Shown piece after piece: positions 1 through 8,633 of a DNA stretch of 64,000 nucleotides (its first letter is position 1; each line of letters begins with the position of its first letter). The notes beneath the pieces were generated by a model. That model made no database searches. It worked only from the letters and a program-made list of their open reading frames with translations, and was not told the DNA's origin. Position numbers and translations under genes: made by a program. The DNA is from an uncultured Pelagibacteraceae bacterium (GTDB lineage: Bacteria; Pseudomonadota; Alphaproteobacteria; Pelagibacterales; Pelagibacteraceae): positions 1 to 64,000 of the forward strand of contig CACKIQ010000002.1 in NCBI GenBank assembly GCA_902600245.1, given 5' to 3'.

Positions 1-763
1 AACAAGGAGTTGAAGCAACAAATCTCATCGGTAAATCATTTTGATCAATAATTTTATCTTTAACAATATTTGTTAGTATTACCTCAGCAGTTGGAATAAG
101 AAATTTTCTATCAGATCCCGCCTCTAATTTAATTTCGAATTGATCATCTTCAAATTTTGGTAATTGGCCTGTACCATACATTGTATTATCAGAAGCTATT
201 AATGGAGGTGAGATTTCTAGATAGCCATTTTGAACAATATGAGTATCTAACATAAAATTAGATAAAGCTCGCTCCAATAATGCAAGTTCTTTTTTAACAA
301 ATACAAATCTTGATCCTGTTGTTTTTGTTGCAAGATCAAAATCAAGCATATCTAAGTCTTCACCTAGTTCATAATGAGATTTAGGTTTAAAATCAAATTC
401 AGGGATTTTTCCAGCTTTTAAAACTTCCACATTATCGTTTTCATCTTTTCCATTTGGAACATCTTGATGAGGTATGTTTGGTATACTTGATAGAATGTTA
501 TCTAATTCAGTTTTAGTATTTTTTTGTTGGTCCGAAATCTTCTCTAATTCTGCAGATATTTCTTTAGATTTTTTAAATAAACTTTCATCTTTAGATTTTG
601 AAATATCTTTCTTTTCTTTTTCTAAATTTTCTTTCTTTTGTATTAAATCTCTATTTAACACATCAAGTTTTTTTAAATTATTTAAATCAATTTTAACTGA
701 GCGTTTTTCAAGATCTTTTTCAAATTTTGAAAAATCTTTTCTTATTTCTTTTAAATTATGCAT
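1..763 (-). CDS. serS: Seryl-tRNA synthetase, N-terminal part (C-terminus outside window)
   Basis: This class II aminoacyl-tRNA synthetase charges tRNA-Ser with serine in the cytoplasm. Translation from the ATG at 763 gives MHNLKEIRKDFSKFEK, then a long charged helical coiled-coil arm (about residues 30-105) and the start of the catalytic core. The core segments TGSRFVFV, YLEISPPLIA and GTGQLPKFEDDQF are typical of SerRS. The frame stays open to base 1, so about 254 residues are visible and the active-site C-terminal half is missing. The start overlaps the end of tatC by 8 nt, and it is the last visible gene of the tat operon, its usual alphaproteobacterial position. Confidence 0.95.
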   Translation of the reverse strand, partial: MHNLKEIRKDFSKFEKDLEKRSVKIDLNNLKKLDVLNRDLIQKKENLEKEKKDISKSKDESLFKKSKEISAELEKISDQQKNTKTELDNILSSIPNIPHQDVPNGKDENDNVEVLKAGKIPEFDFKPKSHYELGEDLDMLDFDLATKTTGSRFVFVKKELALLERALSNFMLDTHIVQNGYLEISPPLIASDNTMYGTGQLPKFEDDQFEIKLEAGSDRKFLIPTAEVILTNIVKDKIIDQNDLPMRFVASTPC

Positions 764-1526
764 CAGTTTTTTCTAACTTTTTATTTTCTATAAATTTTAC
801 TGAAAATATAGATAATTCATATAAAATTAATAATGGAACGGCTAAGCCAATTTGAGTAATTGGATCTGGTGGTGTTAGTAATGCTGCAGCAGCAAATATA
901 ATTACAACAACATATTTTCTTCTTTCTTTTAGAAATTGACTGTCAACAACTCCTATTCTTGCTAATAAACTTAAAACTATAGGTAGTTGAAAACTTATTC
1001 CAAATGCAAAAATTAACTTCATAACAAGTGATAAATATTCATTTACCTTAGCCTCTAACTGAATTGGAAGACTTGTAGACATCCCCGTACTTTCAAATGA
1101 TAAAAAGAATTTTATAGCTAGAGGCATTATCAAATAGTAAACAAGCATGCCTCCTAAAAAGAAAAGTATGGGTGTTAATACAAGATATGGCAGTATTGCA
1201 ACTTTTTCATGTTTGTATAAACCTGGTGCAATAAATTTCCATATTTGCATTAGAATAAATGGACATGTCACAAAAAAAGCAGTGAAAAAAGACACCTTTA
1301 TATAGGTTAAAAAAGTTTCTTGTAAGGCTGTAAAAATAAGCCTTCGATCAGATCCATCATCTTTTACAGCTTGAGCAAATGGATCAACTAAAAAACCATA
1401 AATATGTTCTGCAAATATATAACAAATTACAAAAAAGATTATTAGAAATACAAAACTATGTATTAATCTTTTTCTTAGTTCTGTTAGGTGGCTAACAAAT
1501 CCACCTTCATTTTCTTCATTGCTCAT
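756..1526 (-). CDS. tatC: Twin-arginine translocase subunit TatC
   Basis: TatC is the polytopic membrane core of the Tat translocase; it recognises twin-arginine signal peptides and recruits TatB and TatA to export folded proteins. The 256 residues begin with the family motif HLTELRKRLI (residues 14-23). Six hydrophobic segments follow, with the periplasmic loop carrying FLVDPFAQAV after the first helix. The length matches the family (about 250-260). The start lies inside the end of tatB (11-nt overlap) and the end overlaps the serS start by 8 nt, which indicates one transcript. Confidence 0.97.
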   Translation of the reverse strand: MSNEENEGGFVSHLTELRKRLIHSFVFLIIFFVICYIFAEHIYGFLVDPFAQAVKDDGSDRRLIFTALQETFLTYIKVSFFTAFFVTCPFILMQIWKFIAPGLYKHEKVAILPYLVLTPILFFLGGMLVYYLIMPLAIKFFLSFESTGMSTSLPIQLEAKVNEYLSLVMKLIFAFGISFQLPIVLSLLARIGVVDSQFLKERRKYVVVIIFAAAALLTPPDPITQIGLAVPLLILYELSIFSVKFIENKKLEKTDA

Positions 1527-1737
1527 CTTTTTTAGTTTCTTTTTTTATTTCTTTATCAATTGTTTCTTCATCAATTTCTAAGTTAGAAACTTCATTTTGA
1601 ATGTTACTTACATATCTTTTAGCAGTTCCTATCCAAGAACCAGCTTTCTTTAACATGATTGGAAAATCTTTTGGGCCAAGAACAATAATTGCAATACCAA
1701 CAACTATTAATATCTCAAACCAACCAATAGTAGGCAT
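1516..1737 (-). CDS. tatB: Sec-independent translocase protein TatB
   Basis: This single-span membrane protein partners TatC in the twin-arginine signal receptor complex. Its 73 residues start with a hydrophobic helix containing GWFEILIVVGIAIIVLGPKD, the TatB pattern in which Gly-Pro-Lys-Asp follows the helix. An amphipathic helix and an acidic/lysine tail come next. It is short for TatB (often 100-170 aa) because the C-terminal tail is reduced. It sits between tatA (5-nt gap) and tatC (11-nt overlap). TatB rather than a second TatA is preferred because of GPKD and its position. Confidence 0.93.
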   Translation of the reverse strand: MPTIGWFEILIVVGIAIIVLGPKDFPIMLKKAGSWIGTAKRYVSNIQNEVSNLEIDEETIDKEIKKETKKDEQ

Positions 1738-1742
1738 GTGAT

Positions 1743-1943
1743 TTAATCTTTTTTTTCTGAGTCTTTATTTTCGTCGGAAATATTTTTTGGCTCTGTATCG
1801 TCAGTAACATCTGACGCCATTCCTTTTTTAAAACTTTTAATTCCCTTAGCTACATCACCCATCAGACTAGAAATTTTACCTCGTCCAAATAATAAGACTA
1901 CTAATATAACTACGATTGCAATTTGCCAAATTCCTATGCTCAT
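1743..1943 (-). CDS. tatA: Sec-independent translocase protein TatA
   Basis: TatA oligomerises to form the protein-conducting part of the Tat system. The 66-residue product has an N-terminal transmembrane helix (about residues 4-19). The hinge and amphipathic helix with [20 protein letters not shown] follow, where FGRGK is the canonical TatA hinge. The tail is acidic and lysine-rich. It is the first tat gene after scpB, separated by 47 bp, with tatB immediately downstream. Confidence 0.95.
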   Translation of the reverse strand: MSIGIWQIAIVVILVVLLFGRGKISSLMGDVAKGIKSFKKGMASDVTDDTEPKNISDENKDSEKKD

Positions 1944-1990
1944 AAAAAACTTATAACCTTTTTATGATTAATTTTAAAGTTACTTTTTTG

Positions 1991-2692
1991 TTAATCTTTC
2001 TCTTTTGTATCAAGAGTGCTATTTAGCATCTCATCAATATTAGAATAAATATCCTCTTTTTTTTCTTCTTGTTTTTCTTTGTAGAATTTACCAGTTCCAA
2101 AAATTGCATTATCGACACTAGAGCTATCAATTAATCCGGCTGCACCTAATTCATCAATTGTTGGTAGATCAGATAATTTTTGTAGATTGAAATGACTTAA
2201 AAATTCATCAGTTGTAATATACTGAATTGGTCTACCTGGCACATCTTTACGACCACCTGGCTTCACCCAATCAAGCTCCATCAATATTTCAAGAGTATTT
2301 GTTCCAAATGCAACACCTCTTATCTCCTCAATCTCTGCTCTTGTAACAGGTTGGTGATAAACAATTATTGCTAAAGTCTCCACAGCTGCTCTAGAAAGTT
2401 TTTTTTCAACAGTCCTTTCTTGAGACATGATATTTGACAAATTAGGAGATGTTCTGAAGGACCACTTTTCTTTTATGCAAACTAGATTAATTCCACGTTT
2501 AGAGTATTCTTGCTGCAACTTTTCTAATGATTTAGAAACACTACCTTTTTTGGTTATTTTGCTTTCGATTGTATCAACATCTAATGGTTCAGCTGCAGCA
2601 AATATAACTGCTTCAATTTCTTTTTCTAAATCAGATAACTTAGATGGAAATTTAACAATATTATCTTTTGAAATTTTTTCTTTTTTAATCAT
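1991..2692 (-). CDS. scpB: Segregation and condensation protein B
   Basis: ScpB binds ScpA and SMC in the bacterial condensin complex that compacts and segregates chromosomes. The 233 residues include the two winged-helix domains of the family. The conserved block runs AAVETLAIIVYHQPVTRAEI, then EIRGV, and then GRPIQYITTDEFLSHF. A lysine/glutamate-rich tail of about 50 residues follows. The start overlaps the scpA stop by 8 nt, suggesting translational coupling of the two subunits. Confidence 0.95.
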   Translation of the reverse strand: MIKKEKISKDNIVKFPSKLSDLEKEIEAVIFAAAEPLDVDTIESKITKKGSVSKSLEKLQQEYSKRGINLVCIKEKWSFRTSPNLSNIMSQERTVEKKLSRAAVETLAIIVYHQPVTRAEIEEIRGVAFGTNTLEILMELDWVKPGGRKDVPGRPIQYITTDEFLSHFNLQKLSDLPTIDELGAAGLIDSSSVDNAIFGTGKFYKEKQEEKKEDIYSNIDEMLNSTLDTKEKD

Positions 2693-3428
2693 GATTTTCT
2701 TTCACATAAATATCGTCAAATAACTTATCTTGTTTCATGGTTAAGTTTCCTTCTTTAACTAATTCTAATGAACCAGCAAAAATTCCTGCTTTGCCAGTGC
2801 GTTTATATTTTGGACCATTTTTAAAATTTTTAGGAATTAAATCATCTAATTTTTTCCAATCAATCAATTTACCAAAAAATTCTCTTATTGTTTTAATACC
2901 ATCCTCAGCAGTAAATACAGGTAATTTTGGAATATTCATTTTTTGAAAGTCCTTGGTCATAATAATTGTTGAATATGACTTGAGAAGCTCAAATAAACTT
3001 AAATTATACTCAGCACTATAAATAGATCTTATATTTCCCTTCATTCCTCTTGATCGAATTTCTCTCCCTAATCTTTTTCTTTTTAACATTTGTTCTGAAA
3101 GCAATCTAATTAATTCTAATTTTTTAAGTTGTAATTTTAATTTTTCAGCCACTTCTTGAACTTTAAATTCTTCTTCTGGAGTACCCGGAAGTAATAATTT
3201 AGATTTTAAATAAGCTAACCAAGTTGCCATCAATAAATATTCAGATGCAATTTCTAAATTTAAATCTTTTTCTTTTGTAATATAATCGTGAAATTGATCT
3301 GCTAACTTTGTAATTGAAATCTCTTCAAGATCTACCTTTTGAGCTTTTGCTAAATCTAAAAGCACGTCTAAAGGGCCATTATAATTATTTATATCAACAT
3401 TGAATAATGCAGAATCAGAAATAGTCAT
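2685..3428 (-). CDS. scpA: Segregation and condensation protein A
   Basis: ScpA is the kleisin subunit that bridges SMC heads in bacterial condensin. The 247-residue protein has the family N-terminal signature YNGPLDVLLDLAKAQKVDL (from about residue 16). The helix ATWLAYLKSKLLLP follows, and there is a C-terminal winged-helix region. It lies 9 bp after nagZ and overlaps scpB by 8 nt. The order nagZ-scpA-scpB-tat is standard for Alphaproteobacteria. Confidence 0.95.
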   Translation of the reverse strand: MTISDSALFNVDINNYNGPLDVLLDLAKAQKVDLEEISITKLADQFHDYITKEKDLNLEIASEYLLMATWLAYLKSKLLLPGTPEEEFKVQEVAEKLKLQLKKLELIRLLSEQMLKRKRLGREIRSRGMKGNIRSIYSAEYNLSLFELLKSYSTIIMTKDFQKMNIPKLPVFTAEDGIKTIREFFGKLIDWKKLDDLIPKNFKNGPKYKRTGKAGIFAGSLELVKEGNLTMKQDKLFDDIYVKENHD

Positions 3429-3437
3429 GCTCAGATA

Positions 3438-4388
3438 TTAACTTAAAATTTTATAAAATAGCGATGTTTTTTTTATTACAAAATTACTAACCTTTGGTGA
3501 ATTATCACCAACTACCTTCATTTCAGACAATTTGCCATTACAATGAAGAGCAAGATTACAACCTGCACTAAACGTTTTAATAGTATTAGTTTTTAAATCA
3601 TCTTTTAAACTTTTCATTGATAAATCATCTGAAATTAAAATATTTTTAAAACCAATTTTAGTTCTAATTAAATTTATAATTTTTTTAGAGTGCGTAGCTG
3701 TATTTAACTTGTCAATGCTTTGATATATTACATGTGCTGTCATAGCAAAATAGCTTTGTTTTTTCTTGAATGGAAAAAAATCATTTTTATTCAAATAATT
3801 TAACTTTTTGGCAACTACAGGAGTAAATTTATGACTATCTACCTTAGCTAATCCATGCCCTGGTATGTGTTTTATCACAGTTCCAATGGAATTTTCATGA
3901 AAATAATCAATACAAATATCTCCAATTATAGAGATATTTTTTTTATTTTTTGAAAAAGATCTATCACCAATTATGTTACTAGCTCCTTTAACTCGAAGGT
4001 CTAAAACAGGAACAGTATTTATATTAACACCAATTGATTTAAGTAAATACGAAGTCTTATCAATAAATAATTTATAAATAATATTAAATTTTTTCTTATC
4101 TTTTGTGAATAAATTGCCAAAATATTCAGAAGTCAAATTATCAAATGAAATGATTTTACTTAATCGGTTTACTCGTCCACCTTCTTGATCAATTAATATT
4201 GGGTATTTTTTATCTTTAAATATTTTTTTTATTTTATCAGTTAATTTTTTAGTTTGTTCAATTGAACTTATGTTTCTTGAAAATAAAATAACTCCCCATG
4301 GTTTATATTTCTTTAAAAAAGTTATCTCTTTGTTTGATAATGTTGATGATTTTAAACCAACTATAAAGGCTCTTCTGTTACTAATCAT
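3438..4388 (-). CDS. nagZ: Beta-N-acetylhexosaminidase (GH3), muropeptide recycling
   Basis: NagZ removes N-acetylglucosamine from muropeptides in the cytoplasm during peptidoglycan recycling. The 316-residue protein shows the GH3 core. DQEGGRVNRL marks substrate binding, KHIPGHG followed by DSH is the NagZ-specific loop carrying the catalytic His/Asp, and ISDDLSM contains the nucleophile Asp. No signal peptide is seen, which fits a cytosolic NagZ. The start overlaps the preceding small membrane protein gene by 8 nt (ATGATTAG). Confidence 0.93.
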   Translation of the reverse strand: MISNRRAFIVGLKSSTLSNKEITFLKKYKPWGVILFSRNISSIEQTKKLTDKIKKIFKDKKYPILIDQEGGRVNRLSKIISFDNLTSEYFGNLFTKDKKKFNIIYKLFIDKTSYLLKSIGVNINTVPVLDLRVKGASNIIGDRSFSKNKKNISIIGDICIDYFHENSIGTVIKHIPGHGLAKVDSHKFTPVVAKKLNYLNKNDFFPFKKKQSYFAMTAHVIYQSIDKLNTATHSKKIINLIRTKIGFKNILISDDLSMKSLKDDLKTNTIKTFSAGCNLALHCNGKLSEMKVVGDNSPKVSNFVIKKTSLFYKILS

Positions 4389-4641
4389 TTTCTAAAAGTT
4401 TCCAAAAATTAAACTTTTTTTTCTTTTTTTTGTTTGTTTGCTTAACGTATTCTATTACATTTTGTGTGTCGTTTTCCAAAACAGGTAAATTTTTTGAATA
4501 TAATTTAATTTTTTCATCATTATTTTTATAAGATCTGTATGATTTCTTCTTATTTTCATCTGAGAAATAATATCTACCAGTCAAAAAAATAAATAAAGCG
4601 ATTACAGCAATAAAGATTAAATACTTAATTTCTTTTAGCAT
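4381..4641 (-). CDS. Small membrane-anchored protein in the SPOR-protein slot
   Basis: The 86-residue product has one N-terminal hydrophobic helix (about residues 7-21, IKYLIFIAVIALFIFLTG) and then a polar, lysine-rich tail (KKKKKKFNFW near the end). In many Alphaproteobacteria the gene between argS and nagZ encodes a SPOR-domain septal peptidoglycan-binding protein with an N-terminal anchor and a short conserved linker. Here the anchor and a linker-like LPVLENDTQNV remain, but there is no room for a SPOR domain of about 75 residues. It abuts argS (1-nt overlap) and overlaps nagZ by 8 nt. A reduced SPOR-protein relative is an inference; the function is unknown. Confidence 0.75.
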   Translation of the reverse strand: MLKEIKYLIFIAVIALFIFLTGRYYFSDENKKKSYRSYKNNDEKIKLYSKNLPVLENDTQNVIEYVKQTNKKKKKKFNFWKLLEND

Positions 4642-6374
4642 TACATTTTATCTGGTGTTTCTACGCCAACTATATCCATTCCAGATTTTACAACGTTAGA
4701 TATTGCTTTTAAAAAAATTAATTTATCTGATGAAACTGTTTTTTGATCATTAATAAATCTTTTTTCTGGGTTTTGTTTACCAAGATTCCAGTAAGAGTGA
4801 AATTCTGAAGCCAGATCATATAAATAAACAGGTATTCTATGCGGTTCTAATTTTGAACTAGCTGCATCGATGCATTTAGGCCATTCTGAAATCTTTTTTA
4901 AAATTTTGATCTCGTCATTTGAATATTCAAAACTAAAATCATCTAATTCAATATTTGAATTTAAATCTTTACCAATATGTCTAAAGACAGATGAAATTCT
5001 AGCATAACAATATTGAACATAATATAACGGATTATCTTTTGATTTTTCTTTAACAGCATCAAAATCAAAATCTAATTCGACATCACTACTTCTATTAAGC
5101 ATGATAAATCTAGTTGCGTCTTTTCCAACCTCTTCAATTAAATCATCAACAGTGATGTAGTCTCCCTTACGTTTCGACATCTTAAATGGTTTGTTATCTT
5201 TAATTAATTTTACAAGCTGACTAATTTTACAGATTAATTTATCTTTTTTTCCTGACAAAGCTTCAACTGAAGATGAAATTCTTTTGATATAACCAGCATG
5301 GTCTGCACCAAGAATATTTATTAAATAATCAAATTTACGATCAACTTTATTTTTATGATAAGCAACATCGCTTGCAAAATAAGTCCATGTTCCATCTGAC
5401 TTTTGTAATGCTCTATCTTTATCGTCTCCAAAATCAGTAGATTTAAAAAGTAACTGTTCTCTTTCTACCCAGTTTTTATCGTCTTCTCCTGCTGGAGCTT
5501 TAATTTTTCCTTTGTATACAAATTTATTCTTTTCTAAAAATTTTATAACACTCTCTACCTCTTTGTTTGAAACAATACTTTTTTCACTAACGAAATTATC
5601 GTGGTTAATTCCTAAACTCTTAAGATTCTTTTTAATTAAAAGTAACGCTTGTTCTATAGATAAAGCTGTTAACTTATCGCTTATTTGCTCATAATCATCA
5701 AAATTTAGATCTGAATTATACGAAACTATATTTTTTGCAAAATCGATTAAATAATCTCCTGGATACAAATCAGGATTATCTTTGGGAAATGTTTCGTTAA
5801 ATTTTACTTCCCTAATTCTAAAATATACAGATTTAGTAAAATTTATAATCTGATTACCATAATCATTTACATAATACTCTTTTGTAACCTTGTGTTTATT
5901 AAATATTAAAACATTAGATATAACATCACCTAAAATAGCTCCTCTACAATGGCCAACATGCAATGGTCCGGTAGGATTAGCTGAGACAAATTCAACTAAA
6001 TAATTATTTTTTTTTTCTTTTTCATTAATTCCAAATTTTTCAGTGTTATCAATTATTTCTTTAATAAAGTTTGACCAAAATGATGGCTTAAATTTAATAT
6101 TTATGAAACCAGGTTTAGCTACAGATATGTTTTCTATTTGATCGTCACTATTTTTTATATCTGGTGCAAGTTTCTCTGCCAATTCTATTGGAGAGGTTTT
6201 ATTTAGTTTAGACAAAACCATTGCAACATTAGTTGAAATATCACAATCAAATTTTGGGGGTGGTATTTCAGCATTAATACCATTGAAACTTTCAGGAATG
6301 ATAAGTTGATTTTTTTTACTAAGCTCAACAATAATTGATTTTATTTTATCTAAATATAATTCAAAAATATTCAT
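4641..6374 (-). CDS. argS: Arginyl-tRNA synthetase
   Basis: This class I synthetase attaches arginine to tRNA-Arg. The 577 residues contain an N-terminal Add1-like domain, the HIGH-type motif inside ANPTGPLHVGHCRGAILGD (about residue 133 on) and the KMSKS-type motif KMSKRKGDY (about residue 398). A DALR-type anticodon-binding domain starts near YYVQYCYARISS. The length is normal. The start overlaps the dgt end by 4 nt (ATGA type). It may serve the tRNA-Arg(UCU) encoded at 27547-27623. Confidence 0.97.
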   Translation of the reverse strand: MNIFELYLDKIKSIIVELSKKNQLIIPESFNGINAEIPPPKFDCDISTNVAMVLSKLNKTSPIELAEKLAPDIKNSDDQIENISVAKPGFINIKFKPSFWSNFIKEIIDNTEKFGINEKEKKNNYLVEFVSANPTGPLHVGHCRGAILGDVISNVLIFNKHKVTKEYYVNDYGNQIINFTKSVYFRIREVKFNETFPKDNPDLYPGDYLIDFAKNIVSYNSDLNFDDYEQISDKLTALSIEQALLLIKKNLKSLGINHDNFVSEKSIVSNKEVESVIKFLEKNKFVYKGKIKAPAGEDDKNWVEREQLLFKSTDFGDDKDRALQKSDGTWTYFASDVAYHKNKVDRKFDYLINILGADHAGYIKRISSSVEALSGKKDKLICKISQLVKLIKDNKPFKMSKRKGDYITVDDLIEEVGKDATRFIMLNRSSDVELDFDFDAVKEKSKDNPLYYVQYCYARISSVFRHIGKDLNSNIELDDFSFEYSNDEIKILKKISEWPKCIDAASSKLEPHRIPVYLYDLASEFHSYWNLGKQNPEKRFINDQKTVSSDKLIFLKAISNVVKSGMDIVGVETPDKM

Positions 6375-7489
6375 TTATGATCGTTATAAAGGTTAATTGC
6401 GTATCTATCCGTCATACCAGATATAAAATCTGAAATAGCCCTATATTTGTCTTTAGTCAATTGCTCTTTATTAAGAAATTTTCTAGGATTTGATTTAATT
6501 ATTTTAAATAATTTCTTAATTATCATTTTACCTCTTTGATTCTTTTTAAGCACCGATTTATTGTCATACATCCTATGTCTTAAAAATGATCTGATCTCAT
6601 GTTCTGAATTTTGTATTTTATATGAAAAAGAAACTATTAATTGATTTGTTTTTGATACATCTTTTAATGATTTAATTTTAAATTTTTTAATATTTTTTTC
6701 TGTGTTACTAAGTAAATCTCTAATCATAATATCTATTGAATCTCTGATGATTTGATAAATAGCAATTTTATAATTTTTTTTATTAATTTTATTTTTATAT
6801 TTTTGATAAATTTCTTTAAAAAAATCTAATTCAACTAACTCCTCAAGTTTAAACAAGTTTGCTTTAATTCCATCTTGAATATCATGGTTATTATATGCAA
6901 TATCATCTGATATAGCTGATATTTGAGCTTCTAAAGATGGATACGTATTAAAGTTAATCTTATTTTTGAAAACTTTTGATCCAATTAGTTTATTAATCAT
7001 GCTTAGATCGTCTACTGGTCCGTTATGTTTTAAAAGTCCCTCTAAAGTTTCAAAAGTTAAATTTAATCCAGCAAATTTGAAATATTTATTTTCTAAAAAC
7101 ATTACAATTCTTAGTGTCTGAAGATTATGATCAAAACCACCATAATTTTCCATACATTCATCTAAAGCATCCTCTCCAGCATGTCCAAATGGTGTGTGAC
7201 CCAAATCATGAGCAAGACTTAAAGTTTCCGCTAAATCCTCGTTTAATTTTAGATATTTTGCAATTGATCTTGCTATTTGAGCAACTTCAATTGAATGAGT
7301 AATCCTTGTTCTAAAATGATCCCCTTCTGTGTTAACGAATACTTGGGTTTTATGCTTTAATCTTCTAAACGATGCGCTATGAATTATACGATCTCTGTCA
7401 CGTTGAAAAGGAGATCTAAATTTTGAATTAGCCTCTTTATTAAGTCTACCTTTACTTTTAAATACGCCTAACAAAGTGTCTTTTTTCAT
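6371..7489 (-). CDS. dgt: dGTP triphosphohydrolase-like HD protein
   Basis: Dgt-family proteins hydrolyse dNTPs to deoxynucleosides and triphosphate. The 372 residues carry the N-terminal signature RDRDRIIHSASFRRLKHKTQ (about residues 29-48). The metal-binding HD residues lie in RTRITHSIEVAQIARSIA and in SLAHDLGHTPFGHAGEDAL. Gene order dgt-argS downstream of divergent erpA is conserved in alphaproteobacteria. The 50-bp divergent gap to the Fe-S carrier gene must hold both promoters. Confidence 0.92.
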   Translation of the reverse strand: MKKDTLLGVFKSKGRLNKEANSKFRSPFQRDRDRIIHSASFRRLKHKTQVFVNTEGDHFRTRITHSIEVAQIARSIAKYLKLNEDLAETLSLAHDLGHTPFGHAGEDALDECMENYGGFDHNLQTLRIVMFLENKYFKFAGLNLTFETLEGLLKHNGPVDDLSMINKLIGSKVFKNKINFNTYPSLEAQISAISDDIAYNNHDIQDGIKANLFKLEELVELDFFKEIYQKYKNKINKKNYKIAIYQIIRDSIDIMIRDLLSNTEKNIKKFKIKSLKDVSKTNQLIVSFSYKIQNSEHEIRSFLRHRMYDNKSVLKKNQRGKMIIKKLFKIIKSNPRKFLNKEQLTKDKYRAISDFISGMTDRYAINLYNDHK

Positions 7490-7539
7490 CCTTTAATTTA
7501 AATAATTAAGTATTATATTAGTAATATCAGTGTTCAGTT

Positions 7540-7857
7540 ATGATTAAAGAAATTAAATTTACGGATAAAGCGTTAAAACAAATAGATAATTTGTTATCAA
7601 AAAAAGACAAAGGTTCATTCTTCAGAATCGCTATTAAGGGTGGAGGATGTTCTGGTTTTCAATATGAATTTACATTTGATAAATCAAAACAAGATGATGA
7701 TTTAAATTATCAAAATATTTTAATTGATAAAACTTCAGCTGATTTGCTTAAAGGATCTGAAGTTGATTATGTTTCTGAACTTATAGGTGAGCAATTCAAA
7801 ATATCTAATCCACAAACCAAATCCTCATGTGGTTGTGGAGTTTCTTTCTCACTTTAA
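7540..7857 (+). CDS. erpA: A-type iron-sulfur carrier protein (ErpA/IscA family)
   Basis: A-type carriers deliver Fe-S clusters to apoproteins. The 105-residue product has the three invariant cysteines: one in GGGCSGFQYEF and two in the C-terminal SSCGCGVSF. Its single-gene location opposite dgt, outside any isc/suf operon, favours the ErpA-like subgroup, but IscA cannot be excluded. Its TAA overlaps the xthA ATG by one base (TAATG), which suggests translational coupling. Confidence 0.9.
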   Translation: MIKEIKFTDKALKQIDNLLSKKDKGSFFRIAIKGGGCSGFQYEFTFDKSKQDDDLNYQNILIDKTSADLLKGSEVDYVSELIGEQFKISNPQTKSSCGCGVSFSL

Positions 7858-8633
7858 TGCTCATTTCATCTTGGAATGTAAACTCGGTAAGAGCAAGAAT
7901 CGAAAATATCAAAAGCTATTTATTAAAATATAAACCTGATATTTTAATGATGCAGGAAATCAAAACTGAAGATGTTAATTTTCCATATGATGATTTTTCG
8001 TCAATGGACTATGAAAGTCATGTATTTGGTCAAAAAAGTTACAATGGTGTAGCAATTATATCTAAAAATAAATTAAAAAATGTCAAAACAGATTTAATTA
8101 AGGATAAGTTAAAACAATCAAGAATAATTTCAGCTGAATTTGAACATAAGAAAAAAAATATACAATTAATAAATATTTACACCCCTAATGGTAATCCTGT
8201 AGATACTGAAAAATATGATTATAAAAAAAATTGGCTTAATCAATTAATAAAGCAATTAAAAAGTTTGTCTAAAAAAAATTCAAATATTATTTTAGCTGGT
8301 GATTTTAATATAATCCCTTCAGCAGAAGATGTGTATAATGTTAAAAGTTTCGAAGACGATGCTTTATACAAACTTGAAATAAGAAAAAAATTTAGAGAAA
8401 TGATTAATCTTGGTTTTAATGATGTCTACAGACATTTTTATGAAGATAAAGAAGGATATACATTTTGGGATTATATGAGAGGTGCATGGCAAAAAAATAA
8501 CGGTATGAGGATTGATCATTTTTTAGTCTCAAATTCTATAATTGATCAAATTAAAGATATTAACATTAATAAAGATCCACGTGGAAGAGAAAAGCCTTCT
8601 GATCACACACCAATTGAGATTAAATTAGCTTAA
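7857..8633 (+). CDS. xthA: Exodeoxyribonuclease III
   Basis: This AP endonuclease/3'-5' exonuclease acts in base-excision repair. The ATG at 7857 is preferred over an upstream in-frame ATG at 7827, because the latter adds a hydrophobic extension read from the erpA end and the family begins ISSWNVNSVRAR. The resulting 258-residue protein has the EEP-family motifs: QEIK for metal binding, LAGDFNIIP, and SDHTPIEI at the C-terminus with the catalytic Asp-His. Its 3' end overlaps the convergent dehydrogenase gene by 9 bp, with no terminator between them. Confidence 0.94.
   Translation: MLISSWNVNSVRARIENIKSYLLKYKPDILMMQEIKTEDVNFPYDDFSSMDYESHVFGQKSYNGVAIISKNKLKNVKTDLIKDKLKQSRIISAEFEHKKKNIQLINIYTPNGNPVDTEKYDYKKNWLNQLIKQLKSLSKKNSNIILAGDFNIIPSAEDVYNVKSFEDDALYKLEIRKKFREMINLGFNDVYRHFYEDKEGYTFWDYMRGAWQKNNGMRIDHFLVSNSIIDQIKDININKDPRGREKPSDHTPIEIKLA

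Noticed and set aside
7827-7856. Ten-residue N-terminal extension of xthA
   Set aside because: It lies inside erpA and is not part of the exonuclease III fold; the TAATG-coupled ATG at 7857 fits better.
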